From contig JAOCPU010000011.1 in NCBI GenBank assembly GCA_035772785.1, forward strand, positions 1 through 64,000: DNA of 64,000 nucleotides, written 5' to 3'. The notes under the pieces were generated by a model, which worked only from the letters and a program-made list of their open reading frames with translations, ran no database searches and was not told where the DNA came from. The stretch comes from Phlebiopsis flavidoalba. Lineage: Eukaryota; Basidiomycota; Agaricomycetes; Polyporales; Phanerochaetaceae. Below are positions 44,931-58,999 of this stretch, one piece after another; the stretch's first letter is position 1; every line of letters begins with the position of its first letter. The position numbers and the translations under genes were made by a program.

Positions 44931-47900
44931 TACAGGTATGTGAAGGTATGTGATACCGAGTCGCAAACGGGTTCTATCTTAATTAGTTTTCAGTTCGAGG
45001 GATACCGGGGACAGTACCCAACCTTGGCCAGCTCGTCTTACGTTACTACAGCATCCTGCTCCTCGGCTTGGAGTGCATACACCCGCGGTGTCTGTTGGGA
45101 AAAAGTGGCTTTTCACAAAAGCAGCTGAGAGAAACCTTGTCAAGCAGGGTAGTGGTGGCCCAGATCGGTGAAGGGTCTGTCTTGCCAGAAACTGAGGCGG
45201 TACAAGGCGCCCGCCAACAGAGGATCGAATCCGTCGATGAAGGACCCTGGTACTCTTGCCTCGAGGCTTGGGTCTGTCCGGGAACAACTGCTTCTTTGAT
45301 GACGTTCATAACCTCAACTCGCAATCCTGCTGCTTCCTACCTTCCGAGCCGCTCTCAATTTGATTTCATTACGCCTCGAGATGCCGTTATAAAACCGAAA
45401 GCATGAAACGTGGTAGCTGATAGGTCTTCTACTAGTATGGGATCAATGGGCAGAGGAGTGTCCGATCGCAGCGCTTCAGCATTACGTTACGCAAACGAAG
45501 CAGACTGAGACGCTTTATACAGCCTTTTCCGCTGTTAAGGCCGTCTGCCTTTGGGAGTCTACCAGTGACACGCCGCAATGGTAAGGGAGATATCTTCAAG
45601 GCCCCGTCCGCAAGTCCATAACAAGCCAGGACATGCTTTGGCTTCGCGGATATCTGAGAAACAGATATAAGGCGAGGACCTTGTGCGTTTGCCCTTGAAC
45701 TGTATGTTTTTCTCCCTTCATTTGCAGAGACAAAAACAGACTTTTTCGCCCAACCAGAACGAAATCAATGAGCTCACTGTTTATTACGTCACTTGATTCT
45801 CGGTACGTACACTAGGAATATTCGCTAGACATCGAAAGAACTCGTGCTGAAGATGGTGGTTGCCAGGGACGCTTCGGACCAACCTCGTTGTCCTCTCAGA
45901 ATACGTCTCGAAAGTTCTCAACATGCCTATTGACCTGCAGATGTCTACAGACCCTGCCCTAATACGAAAAAATGACCGACAGCTTGCGTCAGGGAGGGAA
46001 AAATGAGCCGAGGCCTATGGTTGACCCATACGACGATGCCTGCATCAACAATTCTCAGGCCGGCTCATGTTGCGTCTCACATGGCATACTGGTGTTTCGT
46101 CGAGACATTGATCAGACAAGCAGTTGGCAACTCGTGGGGATTTCATTTCAAGCCTACGTCAAGAGCGACTTGAGCTGAATTTGTGTCGACCTCTCCCGGA
46201 CTTTCCGTGTCATACCACCGAGTCATTGCTGGCCCATTAGAATAACACCTAATATATACCGAGGTGTCGCGATTGTACCGCTCAGGAACATGGGGACGCG
46301 CGATACTCGGACCGTCAAAGTAGAACTGTATGGTCGTAGTGGATCCGGACCGTGCAAGAAGCGTAGTATGCGGATACGACACCAGGGCATGCCATACCGT
46401 CAGAAATGGCGGGCACAAAAAAATGGTAATATTTCGCATCAAAAGCGGGGGGTTTGTATGTCTGCCGAGGCTGTATTTTGTTGCGCATGTCTGCTCATAT
46501 AGCGTAGGGCCCTGGAAATATAACAGGAGCGTCAAGCTCCAGAAGCCCGCCTAGACCCAAACGGTAGCTAGAGGCTATTAGGCCAACGACAATGCTGCCA
46601 TGTGTCATCGAGAAGATGGATCGGAAGGAGGTTAAGACCGAAAAAAGTTGCACGAATCGCGTAGCAAATGTTACACCGCTCATATGTCATCACAGGAAAG
46701 TACCGTTAGCGCATCGGGAGGAGATACACCTTTCGACTTTGGGATGTAAAGGAAGGGCTTTGCAACACGAAATATGATCCCTCTGGGTGTTGCCCCCGCG
46801 ACTTCAATGAACGGAAAAAAAAACTCGGATACTGTTGTGTTTAATTGCGTACCAAGAACTCCACACAGTCCATCGACAGCCCCCATTCCCTCATCTCTTC
46901 ACCCCGCCGACCGCATTCATGCGTCCCTCCCATAGCTCCAAAATCGCGTCGGAACCGCCCATTAGTTCTCTCGGCACGCACAAGGTTGCCTTCAGTGAGG
47001 AGTTCCGTACCCATGCTCGTATTCTCACCGTGACTACGATAACATTGGGTCCCATACCACCACAATCACCCCAATCGCGCGCCGCTAGTACGCCAAACTT
47101 GACACCCTCGTGGCATGATGAACACAGGAAGGAGGAATTTGACATCAGATATCTTCGGTGCCGAGGCACTACAATCAGGCTCTCACTTTCCCGCGGCACT
47201 ACCCGATCACGAGCGCTTCCAGTGGACACCTGGCAGCTCCCACTAAGAAGCACCGCATTACAAGCAGATAGGGGGGTTCCATTTCCGTCATCCACTATCA
47301 GCCCACCTATTCGAAATTTGGACGTCTCTTCTTACGCCTCGCTGTCTAGTCCAGGACGCATTTCCATGCACGCTTAGGAGACCCTTACCAATTCACACGG
47401 AGAGGCGGGTTCAGGAAATGGCCGTGAACGGCCCCGTGTATTCGGATCTCTCCTCTTCGCGACAGCCATCAACCCATGTCCGCTGCAGAGGAGCCCTTGG
47501 CTGGCATCCAGATCAGTGTCGTCGTCTATACCGGGAACCGAAAGCCTTGGTGGCTTGGGGGCACCGACTACTTCTGGGGTTATCCAGGCAGCTAGCTTGG
47601 GGACCTTGAGGAGCCATCGTTGACAGATGTTGGTGTTCTACACATGTGCGCTTGAACTATCTTCACTTATCAACATATCAAGGTCCAGAACTCCAATGGC
47701 TATATGAGTCATCATTTCGCTCGAGTCACCCTGCCCCCGAGGCCCTGTGGACCCCGACTCCCTCCATATTAAGTGTTAAGCGTTGGTGCTTTTCAATTCG
47801 CCCGTTCGATGTCACGTGATTTTGCTGCCAGAATTTCATCCACGTATCTTCGAAACATAACGATGGTCTTCCGAGATCGCTGGATCGACCCCTCGTAGTC

Positions 47901-49552
47901 TGTGTATTATACGCTCGTAGAGTACACCGCTTATGTAGATGAGATAAGTCCAGAGAGCTTTTCAGCACTCCCGACGAGTATTACTGGTAGCATTTGCGGC
48001 GTCTGCGGTATAATAGCTTGGTCACGGAGTTGTAGCATAATTTCATGTCCGAGCCGAGGCTTCCGGACTGATTTATACCTGGCTTTGTGTCGTTGGTTAT
48101 TCACTCGGCTGGAAGACTGTCAATATCCTAAGGCATTGTCTCATGGCCAAGCCGATAGTTGTGATCGAGTCTATCATTTGTTTTCGGGCTGGCCGGAGCC
48201 TGACCTACCGCCGGTTTTCGCGGGTCTCTGCGCAAAAGAAAAGAAACCGATAGTACAGCGGTTTACAGAATATTAGACCGCATCTCAATTTTTTAACCCT
48301 TATGAATTTTTATTTACCTTGAAGCAAACAATGATAAGTATGCGAAGCCCGGGCGCCCCACGAGCGTGGATCGACTTGCCAACACGAACCGCAAGCTAGA
48401 CACTTGCCTTCTGACATTTCAAGTCCAATTGACACTTCCATTTCTGGGTCACACTAGGATGTTGTTGCCAGCCTACACTTAGTGGTATAGTAAGTGGGCA
48501 TATAAGAGTAGCTGGAGACTGGTAGGCTTCCGTGAGGCTTACCAGATCCCATCACGATGGCCCTGGCATCTGCTCTGAGCATAAACAAAAATTTGTAAGG
48601 GTCAAAAACCGAGATACGAATAACGGTCTATGTTTTGCAAATGGCTGTAATGCGATTGTCATTTGATCTCCAGGGTTGATAGGACCACAGCCCGTCTGTC
48701 GGCATGCAGCACGTTTCCTGCGCTTCGTGCGCTAGCGGCCGCGGAGCGTTACAGTGTGGAAGGATTAGATATAGTCATCCACTAGCACCATCATCACAGT
48801 CATCCATAGTGAAAATTTGACACATATATGTGCGGCGGGAAACAATGTCCTGGTCTGAATCTGTGATCTGATATCGAGGTAGGGAGTCCACGCGGTCCAC
48901 ACTCCACGGCGTGCACACATGCTATCGACATTTCTTGCAACAATACTGGACATCCGAGGACATCCGTCGTGGAACAAAAGAGATCAAAATACATGAACAG
49001 CTCTAAGTTGTTCTACGGAAGGCTGGAGACCCACTCGGCCCTGTAATGCAACGCTGTTCCAATGTGATTCGGGAATCCTGAAAACTGCGAGATAAAGAGA
49101 CGTTCGGTGAGAAGCCCGATGTCCGATACTCCGTTCTCGATTCCTATGAAAGGAGTCAGTCAACAAGATCCCGTGTCCGTTCGGCAACGATGTACATGCT
49201 CTAGGCTCGAGCTGACCCTTTCACCGATTCATGTTCGACAAACAGCGTCATCTTTGTGCGTTCCGAAATGTTGAATGACCACGAGGAGCTTTGGCCTATC
49301 TAAGAAGCCATAAGATCTTGAGACATGACACGTGCCTCGAAGCGGACCAGAACATAAATCACAGCGCCGCACCCAGAGGATCCATACCGTGTTCGTGACT
49401 GCAGAGGACACAGGAAAGTGGGGTCACGGATCAATATATAAATACTAGTCATTCTGTATACGTACATTTTCACAGCTCTTCGATACTTGTCTAATTTGAT
49501 ATTTCACGATATATCGCACTTGATTATCAAATGCAAGAACACAAAACTGCGT
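44931..49552. other. Long stretch without recognised genes
   Basis: Frames are open around 45,068-45,406 and 46,835-47,377 (plus strand, 181 codons, Ser/Pro/Thr-rich), but with overlapping open frames on the other strand and no motif. Small gene fragments between 48,765 and 49,410 were also not identifiable. No tRNA or clear terminal repeats were seen. Confidence 0.35.
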
Positions 49553-51057
49553 TCATAACGGCCATTCGCCGAAGAGGTCAAAGCCAAGACCCCAGGCCTC
49601 AGATGGGTTAACAACACGTGAGGGCGGGTGTGCGCCGCTGGCCGCAGCCCTCCAGCTTCTCGAACGCGCCCTTCGGGAAGTGATACGACTGCAAGACGCC
49701 AACTTAGCAACGGCGAGTACAATGTATGAGAAGGCGACAGACCATGGAGATTCTCCCTGACGCGAGATGGTGTTACGCTCTTGGGAAGTACGACGGTCTA
49801 GACAATTTTTGTGAGATGTAGAGTAGCGAAATATAGAAGGGACATACCACCGCGCTGGGACATGCATGAGATATAACCTGCGCCGGTCAGTGTAATACCA
49901 AGATCCTTTGCGATAGCCTGGACCTCAGGTACGCGTGAGGGTCTCCACTTGACTTGGTTGTTACCAGTGCCAAGCGGGAGTACGCTTCAAGGAGCAAAAA
50001 CCATTCTCCCTTTGCCCATCGTTCGAGATGAATCAGCATGGTGGCGCGAATCATGTTTAGCGTCGCTGAGGTACGAACGGAGACTAGCTAAGGCTGTGGC
50101 GTCGCGCAGAAGTTGAGCTCGACCTTGTGTTTGACTGACATGGCTTGTATTTGAGGGGGTTTTGCAGGTCAGGTTCTTGCGTTACGTCTATTTTAAGGTA
50201 AGCTCTTGTTGCGGAGTTCGAGTTATGAAACCAACCGAGCGATATTGAAGCTAATAGCACTATCATGAATTTGGTGATGAGAAATAAAGGTGAGGTAGGC
50301 TCACTTGCTGATACCAATATTGCGAACCATTTCCCTTGTCGACACCATCCTCCTCGAGCTTTTTCCAGGTGGGATACGGATCGGCGGTAAGTTCAAGGTC
50401 GAGAACATGTGTTTGTTGTTCTTCTTTTCTTAAATGCGATGTAGGCCTGTGTAAACGTCAGCGCAGAATCCGCCTGTAGATTACAATTTTTACAAACAAG
50501 AACAGTCATACCAATGAATGAGGTACAGACGAGATTCAGTGCCAAGCTTTCGAGAGGTAGATTCGTTCAGAGCCGGCCATCACTGCACAATCTTCAGGAG
50601 CCATGGAAATTATTCCAGAGCTGCAAATACTTGCGATTCAAAAGCCAGCACGTTGACTATCAAACAGAGGGTGGGGAAAACCTTTGACGTCACCCAGATA
50701 TCTTCGCGAGGGATTTCCGCTGTCTTTGATAGCTTTGCCGACCTCTTCCTCATTCTATCATTTACGCGCTCAGAGTGGTTCAGCTCGTCGACATGCAGAG
50801 AACGTACGCGATAAGCCCCAAGCACCATCAATGTGCCTGTAACCGAGCTTTTCAACGCTCCCCGGTAGTGACTGCCTGGCAACCTCGCCAGGGGAAGCCT
50901 TCCAGACACCTGATAAGTGACTGCACATTTAGCAACTCGTCGGCTCCAAGCATCTACACCGACGAAGCGGCCGTACCAAGCGCTACCCGACGGAATCCTG
51001 TGTGTCCAGAGGGAAGAGTGTTAGTGGCTGGGGAGCGAAGAAAGGTTGCGGTGACAT
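49553..51057 (-). CDS. Aldo-keto reductase
   Basis: NAD(P)H-dependent carbonyl reductase of the AKR superfamily, cytosolic. From about 51,057: an N-terminal 'LPSGHT(IPS)VALGT' beta-hairpin and first strand spread over two frames (51,010-50,980), VWKASPGEVARQSLPGSVEK and LGYRHIDGAW (50,915-50,840), which carries the active-site Asp; an intron region; EEEVGKAIKDSG and IPREDIWVTSKV (50,750-50,690); then a weakly readable middle part with an intron-rich stretch; LGITGAGYISCMSQRGG (49,900-49,850); VVLPKSVTPSRVRENL (49,790-49,750), the cofactor 2'-phosphate-binding strip typical of AKRs; and a C-terminus ending WGLGFDLFGEWPL with stop at 49,553-49,555. The catalytic Tyr region after the IDGAW motif is obscured by an intron or frame break. 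Family length is about 310-330 residues. Confidence 0.75.
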
Positions 51058-52973
51058 GGCTTTGCGTGCAAGAAACCGCCGCTTCGAACGCACGAAGGCG
51101 CGGAGACCCTGGAAGCCGGCGAACATGACGGCAAACACGGTTGAGGACAGTGAAGGAGGACGCGCTTGAAGCGGTCAAGTGGCGAACGCGACTCATGACG
51201 CTGTTGAATGCTCTTGTCGTCGTCGCCCACAGCGAGAGGGGCTTTCGGTAGTAGTCGGTCGGCATGCTTGCTGGTCGTCGCAGATGGGAAAGGCGAGCGA
51301 TATACGATCAAACGTTTGCAGCCGGCCGCCACGGTGGCGAGCAGGCGTCTAACTCCTCATATATCTCGTCATCGCCGTTATGTGCAGCGTGAGTACGCGG
51401 GTGTGACCTTGCTCTCCTCTGCCCACCATCTCGTCCAGTTTTTCGCGCTTTACATCGCAACATTCGCTCTCGACGAACGCGATCGTTGGATAAGTCGAAG
51501 CTCATCATGATGGACTTATGCCAGAGATGGGGAATATCTCGGTATAGCTGACTATTGTTTGAGTGACCTGTGACCTGCCCCGCGCTCAAAACTCAGTGAA
51601 CGTACGACGAGGTCGTCTTACCAAATGTTTGTGAGTTACCTGCCGTATTTCTGCGCTTTTCAGATAGCTGTTGGATAAGAGCAGGGTCCAAATTTATCCG
51701 TGTATTACCCCTCGCTGAGCCACGTACTGCCCGTGCTTCATAAACAGGCTACCCAAGTACTCGTGGCTCGTTGAGTGCCCGCTGTCATTGGCAAGGATTT
51801 TGATTCCCACTTCGGGGAGTCTATCTAAGTTAGTGAAGCAACGTGTGCTCGTATCGCGGAACCAAGACCAATCTCAAGGGAACGGCAATTTGGCATGTTT
51901 TTGGTGGTTCGGGTACAACTCGACAAGCTCCGGCTGGGGCGCCGGGAGTTGACCTTGCATTGACGTAGGTCAATATCTTTGGCAGGCGACTGAAAAAAAA
52001 GGATGTGTTGGAGTAGAAACAAGAGATTGTTGAGTAGTGCAAGAAATCCAATCAGTCCGGTCAATATGACTATCCCATTTTGTGTTCAAATTGTCCACCG
52101 CGGCGGCGCAGCAGCGGAGTCCGAGCTCGAGGTCAAATAAAAACGTAAACAACAGGGGAAAGAACAAGGGTATTAGCCAGTGTGAAGTCCACTCTGCGAG
52201 CATGGGACTGCAGTGCCGACATGGCCGAGTTCTGCACAAATCCACTGTTATTTCTTCTCAATGCGGAATGAAGTGCGGTGAGTCAGGGTGAGTTTGAACT
52301 TTTGCGAGGGCAACCGCCCGACTATTGACGTGAAGGATGTGGACCCAGACGTGAGGTGTTTGTTGCGTCACGGAGATGAGTTCTGATGCGCGTTCCGTAG
52401 TGGTGACCCTCAGAGACTCTGGTAGTCATACGGAGATTGTGGTGCTAGGGCTTGCTCGTTCTCGAGGCTCGGAGAAAATACTCCTGGAAATACGCTTTCA
52501 TGGTAACGTAAGCGTATATTGAGGATAGTATGATACCGAACTGATTTTCCTTTTATCTAGTTGCACCCGACAAATTTCGGCCCCGTTACATTGCAGCATT
52601 TGCTACTCGACTGATCCATGAGATATTGACACATCACAAGGATGCATCTACGAGATGGTTGCTTTTCTCGTTTGTGGGAACCACACCACGGTATGCCCCT
52701 CGCATGGGATCCTGGAGCGTGTCCACTCAATGTGGCGTCAATCTCATATGCACTCCTGTGACTTCAGCCACTCCTGCATCGAGACAGCCCAATCAGCGTC
52801 TTCTGCCACGACTCCCAGCAGAAGCATACTGCGTCCGTCTCATGTGAAGCCCAAGCAACAAATGGCGTCTCCAAACGGTCATATAGACCCTCGCGTGCGT
52901 TTGCGACTCCACGCAGCGACCTTATCACTCGCCCAGAGAAGCTCAACGCGACCAGCTTCCAACCGCCACCCCT
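51058..52973. other. Intergenic; nothing recognised
   Basis: Open frames on both strands between 51,020 and 51,590 lack family features; AT-richer from 51,600. The only feature is the upstream region of the MFS gene. Confidence 0.4.
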
Positions 52974-54358
52974 ATGGACGAAACGAAAGTCCTCGAAGTC
53001 GAAACCAAGGAGGAGGCCTCAATCGAGCAAGTCGATTTCGTCTCCTACTATGAGAATAACGCCGGCCGACTCGTTGTTGATCCAGAGTACGTCAGCTTTT
53101 TGCCCTTGAAAGTCTATCTCTCATGGTGACGGTGAGCAGGGAAGCAAAGGTCGAGTTCGGGGAAGACATCGCGAAGAAATAGCATGTACGACCGTACCCC
53201 TCTCGAATCACCTCGCCCGTACGCGAAACCTACGTCACCCATCAAACATAGAGTGGAAATGTTATCCGGCATCACGGGCGCGAAAATGGCCAAAATATCG
53301 TGCAACATGGAAGGAGGTGGCTGTGATATGGGTCAACTTGGCCTGGAGGCCACACGTCTTTGGTATTCTTCTGTTTGAGGTGAGGCCGAGATCTCTTTCC
53401 AATCGATGCCACTTCAAGGACTGAGTTGGTGCTTTAGGCACTACTTTTTGGCTTCGGCATTGGCATCAATGTAAGTTTCACCTTTTTGTTATTATTTCGA
53501 GTGTTAAACTCTTAAGCCACAGGGTACAAATGGGGTCTTCTTGAGTCAGCCTCCTCCTCGTGGGTTATGGATTCGATCAGATACACATCGCAGGATGTTA
53601 TGCCACACCAGTGGTAGGTTCGGCTTTGCCTACGGAGTACGAAGCTACAATTAAATTCTATAGGTGGCTGTCATTCTAGGTGAATTGGTGGGCCGGTACC
53701 TCATATGACTGGATTATGCGCTTTTCAATTCGTAGAAATAATGGTGTTTTTGAAGCCGAAAGTCGGCTATGGTGGGTACGTCTCTTTGTTCTATCGGTAG
53801 AAATACTGAAATTGCGTGCAGGGCGTGTTACATAGCTGTCGCATTGTATACCTGCGGCATGATTCTTCTCGGCGCGGGTTTTCAAAAACATCTCAGTATC
53901 GCTGCATTTGTCATCGGGTGGGGCACTCGTGGAAATCGCGACAATTTTGAATACCACTGTTGTTTGTGAGTGCTTTATATGACCTATTGATGATGGCATT
54001 GATTGGGGTCTTTACAGATACATATCTCAACGACTCATTCCCGCGGTACAAGGTAGTCTTCACGTGGTCATTTCTGGCATAGGGCTGACTATGCGACAAA
54101 TAGGGGGAAATGTCGGCGCTCCTTAATCTTGCTCGCACGCTTGGCGGGTTTAGCGTCGCGTACTTCCAGGTACCTTGGGCGTTAAAACATGGCGCACTAC
54201 AAGTCTTTGGCTGTGAGGCGGCTGTCGTTGCCGGGTTATTCTTATTATCTGTACCGGCGCTACAGTGGAAGGGAAGAGTTTTGAGGGTGAGTCGTGAGGA
54301 TCCTATGAGCGTGAGTGTCTAGCTGACGAGGTGCTGATAGAGCCGCTTCTCTTTGTGA
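52974..54358 (+). pseudogene. MFS drug/solute transporter (DHA1-like) with internal deletion of TM1-TM6
   Basis: Exon 1 (52,974-53,086) reads MDETKVLEVE, VDFVSYYENNAGRLVVDPE; after an intron (53,087-53,139) comes EAKVEFGEDIAKK and then a stop codon at 53,179-53,181. In full-length relatives about 250 residues follow here, with the VLWPQP-DDP-NW motif and helices 1-6. Instead the sequence resumes within a few bases at MYDRTPLESP, PTSPIKHRVEMLSGITGAK, the cytoplasmic loop after helix 6. The second half is present: WRPHVFGILLFE-type helix 7 (53,340-53,390), FGFGIG (53,450), NDWIMRFSIRRNNGVFEAES (53,700-53,765), ACYIAVALYTCGMILLGAGF, FVIGWG, NTTVV, YLND.FPR, GEMSALLNLARTLGGFSVAY, WALKHGALQVFGCEA and LLSVPALQWKGRVLR, a last intron and SRFSL stop at 54,356-54,358. 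Loss of half the transporter cannot be a sequencing indel, so this one is a true pseudogene or a mis-assembled locus. Confidence 0.8.
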
Positions 54359-57300
54359 TTGTGGTAGTAAGTTCACTCGAAGAATGAACTTCTTATACAC
54401 TTCAACTCATAATATGGAATAGACTGGCCTGATGGGCATCGACCGTCTTTTCATTTCAGGTGGACATGTATCAATAGTAGTTTCCACGCTCTCATTTGAT
54501 GGAAAGCTTGGAAATGCTTCATGGTGAGACTAGTTTGCGACATCGTCGCCTTCTAAGGGAACACGTCGACTCATATAATCATCACAAAAACTTGAGGGTC
54601 ATGGCTTGCTTTCAGGTTGACACAAAGACCCGCCTTCAAGTCGCGAACGCTGAACAGGACGAGTGTGTTCCGCTATGTGTCCAGTTGACTCGGATCTGCG
54701 GTGTTAATTTCATTTACGCGGCAAGACGAAAAGCTGGCAATGGCGGAGTGCAGGTGTCTGTGGATGGATATTTGTGTGTGAACAGTTTAGAATAGCCGAG
54801 GGCGTTCACGAGAGAAGACGATTCGAACCTTCGAACCCGCTTCGTAACTGCATACATCGCTCAATCGTGCTCGCACCATCCCAGTATGAAGACACAAGTT
54901 ACGCCGGCCTGAGCGAAAAGAGGCGACCTCCGACACGTCGCATAGTGGACATAACGATCATTCTATAAGAGCACATTTATCAATCGCCGATCATTGGGAA
55001 AAACGTGCGTGATGTCTTCTCCCGTTTTTCGTATCAATGCAAGGGCTACTCTAAGTATTACCATTCTGTATAGCAGAAGATGATTCAGCATACCCCGGCG
55101 ACGGAGAAAACTGAGAGGACAATTTTTCTTTGACCGCGGTGTTTCACTGTCCACCTTGAGGAATTGGCTGACACGTACAGGCCTGTGAATCGGCTCGTAG
55201 CTGGGCCTGGTTTATGTATGGCATAGTACCCAAATAATTCTGTCAGAACATAGTTCTCAAGGTGAGTCTCCGTCGTCGTATATGAGGGACATACGCTTAC
55301 ATGTTGACGTTGAGCTATATCGGAAGCAGCGTAGGTCGAGGGGTGCGGCTCGGCGGCCGATTTAATTTCCAGGGGCAGCACGGGGTACGCGCCTATCTTG
55401 AACGGGGAAGAATCCTTGTTCATTAACGATGCGGCTTCGTAGCAGCTGTGTGTGAGCGAAAACCTGGTCGACAGCTTGAATAAGGCCGGCCCAGGATGCA
55501 GGTACTGATTGACCATAATCGCGCTTTGATTCTATCGATCAAATGTCGCGTCATCACAGAGGACAAGAATCCGGCAAAGGAAAGTATTATACCCCATAGG
55601 CGAGTTGGGCTTGAAGCGAGCTCGCAGTCTGCGGAATTGTTGGCTGAATATATGCTGTGAAGCGCTTTGGTCAGAGAAAGATATCAATCAAAACGGTTGC
55701 GACATACTCTGGGCCATGCTCCTACGCCTCCCGAGCGGTGAAGCGGGCCCCGGATATGGGTGGTAGGGGTGATGACGCCGGCAATAATCGTCATGGTGCA
55801 CGAAAGGCTGATAGCGTTCCTGCCACCTGCTGGCTGTATTACACGGTCTCCACCCATTGGTTGGATCTGCTGTATGCGTGGGAAGGGCACGAGGGGATCA
55901 TCCACGATTTGGAGGTCGCCGTCGCGCGTCGTTGTACGAGCTGTTGGGGTACGGAAAGTTTAATGGGCTCCGGTAGACGTCTTCCACCCCAGCACCATGA
56001 CTCCCATAAGCATGTGGGTCGAAGGCAAGGATGCAGCTGTACGTCGAACCTCAGCAGCGATGCTCCCCTTAGCTCTAACAGCAGCAAGTCCGACGAGGAA
56101 TATTTTGGTCTATTCGCAACCCATCGTCCAGCCCGAGACGCCACGGATTATAAGCTGGTGTCTGCACCGGGATAACGTTCTGCTTGAAATCAGCACCGTG
56201 CCCATGGCATACCTCACAAAATTGTGGCGTCACCTTCTTCCACCACTCCACCAAACTCCTTTGCAGCTGCCCTTTCCTAGCTCAAACGGCGTCTTTTTGC
56301 ATTTCTTTGGACTTGGTGTCGTGGTATGTGGCCAATCTACCCGATGCAGAAACCCGGTTTCGATCAGCCAGCCCGGCGCGTTCCTAAGTATCAAAGAACG
56401 AGACGTACGTCGATTCTTATGCTGCACTTCTTTTTGCTCTTCAGGCTCTCAACTTCCCTATCGCCATTCTTGACGTGGAGTTCATTCTTGGTAGAAAGGT
56501 CTAGATGTTCAAGCCAGTCGGTTATGCGAAAGAATCCTTCACCGTCTTCGCGTTCGAAGAGGATACATTCACCGTCCGCCAGAGTCGTAGTTCTGTAGGA
56601 CCAATGAACTGAATATGAGGGAGTGTCGAGTTGCCTGCGATGAGATGTGATGTAGTGTAAGAAGACGTTGGTGATGCTCGGCGTTGCTCATGCGCTGCTC
56701 AGACTCCTTTCAGAATCATCGTGCAGGATAAATTTGATAGGACGGGACGATTACCATGATATCAATGCTATCGCAGTCCCTTGAACGGGTTACTCCACCA
56801 CCTGCTAGGTCCGCGGCGGATTTTCCGTTGTGCTGTAGGTATTCGAGGCTGAACATCCGGGCTGCAATGGCCTCACAGCTGAACGTAGCGGTCGGTTTTT
56901 GTGTGGTCGAAACTCATGGAGAAGCTCGTGATTAAGGAAAGGCTTGGGGTATCTAGACGAGTAGAGGCCCTTCGCTGCCGCTGTGTAGCTGTCGTACGCA
57001 GATTTTATGAGCCTCTGGCAAGGCAAGGCCCACCCCCACGACTTTGGAATACGACTTTCTCCATGGACGGGAAATTGGGGGTGTGAACCCTGAGCAAGTA
57101 TTGCATATTTTCTGTCGCAGTGCAAGCAGCAGTAGAGTAGTGGTTCATTGGCGGACATCGATGAAGGAGATAGTGACGAAGAAGTACGGCGGGGATAGCC
57201 AAGGGCGGAGGGATACACCCCATACACTTAACACCGAAAACGATCCATGAGGTCCCGTGTGCGCGTGTGCGGCGTCGGGAGAGGACAGAAAAGGCCAATA

Positions 57301-58999
57301 TATTATAGCAAAAGCGCACACACACCAAATTGTCGCACCTCACATCCTACATAAAAATGCCGAGGTGACTAAGCTCCGTAGCAAGTGGCCGGTCCTTTGA
57401 CCATCGGTGACAGAGTATCGTAGATTGTGAATATAAACAGACATTTTCTTCCAGGACCACGCAGTCGTGAACGATTTCCAGGTCCATCAAATCAAAGTGA
57501 GAAGAAGATATTTGGATGTCCTCAGTCGCGCGATTAGAGTTGAATGTCCGATGGAAGATGGAAGGATGCGAAAGGCAGCTCGTACGGCGTACGGGGATTT
57601 CCCCGCGGGACATAGCCACTTACACACGGATGGTAGTCACTTACATGAGCAAACGGCATCCAGCAATTTTCATAAATTCCCCCCTGCTAGCGTACCCTAC
57701 GTCCACCGCTAGAAACTTCTCAGCGACCACACTACACTGATAGGTCCGGCAGCTCCCTGCCAATCATGATTATACCACGATGGATTAACATGGCATAACG
57801 GTGTGAGTCAGATATCGAAAAGAGGCACAGAGAAAAGCCGTAAAACAGTTAGGCAACCCTGGAAAACTATGCATGGAAGCTCACTTTTCCTAGCACGGGA
57901 CATCTCTACGCCTCGTGACAGCACCCCCAGTGTGCAGAGGCTGCATTTGGCGGTTGTCCGGCACAACTCTAAATCAGTCTAACAGGAGTTATGGGAACCT
58001 TTGCGCACCGCACCCAAAATTAACCTGATCAATCCAACAACTGAACTCGCTCGGTCTCGCGCGCATGTTGAGGGGACATTACTACCCCTCTTCCCGGCCT
58101 GCGACACCGTTCAGATGCTCTTGTGCATCCCTTGCCAACAGGAAGTGGGGCGGTCAAAACAGTATGTTTCAGTTGTAAATTGTGGGTTAGAACCTCCTTG
58201 CCACTGTAAGTCAGCGCTTCGATTTTTCATACTACATTACTCAGTTAGGGACACCGCCGTTTTAAGACGTTGGCCTTGAGCTTATTCCATAGTCCCCGTC
58301 TCTGCAGTGGCGCTGCTACTAGACCCTTGTGAAGGACTGTAACGTGTGACAGGGCATTGCTAAAGTACATGCCACGCCCCGCCATAGGGTTATCTTGCAA
58401 AAATCGTCAACTATCCAGTCGTCCGCGTGTTTCTGGACTACTCGGTAGCGGACCATCACACTTCATGCAATGCTTGGGGAATACTGGGGCCGAAGATCTG
58501 TTAGTTGGTCCGGGCGGCGTGGTACTATCGCGTTCACGGAAGCGCGCTTGCGCTGGAGGTAGTACCCACAGAGGTCATGCCGTAGAAAAGACCCTATTAC
58601 AGCGCTCAAAATTAGGACGGTTTTGGCCAAATAGGTGTCCATACCTGCGGGAAGGTTTACCAGCAAGCATGTTCTTTGTATCGAAATGTTGAGTTGACGA
58701 TCCCGAAGCCATGGTGACATCAAGTACGCTATTGCTGTGTTGAGCAGCTAGAAACTGACGGTTGAGAATCTACATGCGAGACGGAGAACGGACGTACGAG
58801 ATGTGACTTCTCATTTGCACTTGAATGCTCCGCCACATATACAGTATTTCTTCCCGCGTGTCGAGGCTGGACGATTTTCCTCTGTCCTGATCATAAAATA
58901 GCCGGTGCATCCTTGGTAAATCATCAAAGATGAACTTAGAGAACTTCAAGTTTCTTTTTCTCAGTGTGTGTGTTTGACGTCGTCGCTCACCAATTTATC
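54359..58999. other. Long stretch without recognised genes
   Basis: Candidate coding stretches exist on the minus strand at 55,085-55,516 and 56,805-57,340 and on the plus strand at 55,760-56,480 (with a hydrophobic FSSPF-like and HFFGLGVV segment), but I cannot assign any. 57,740-58,960 shows nothing coherent. These could be lineage-specific or decayed genes. Confidence 0.3.

Noticed and set aside
46835..47377. A 180-residue plus-strand protein
   Set aside because: No family resemblance, no splice or promoter support, and a long overlapping frame on the other strand; left as unassigned.
53520..53535. GGGTACAAATGGGG as another subterminal box of the transposon
   Set aside because: It is isolated within the MFS coding region, with no TIR or duplication nearby.
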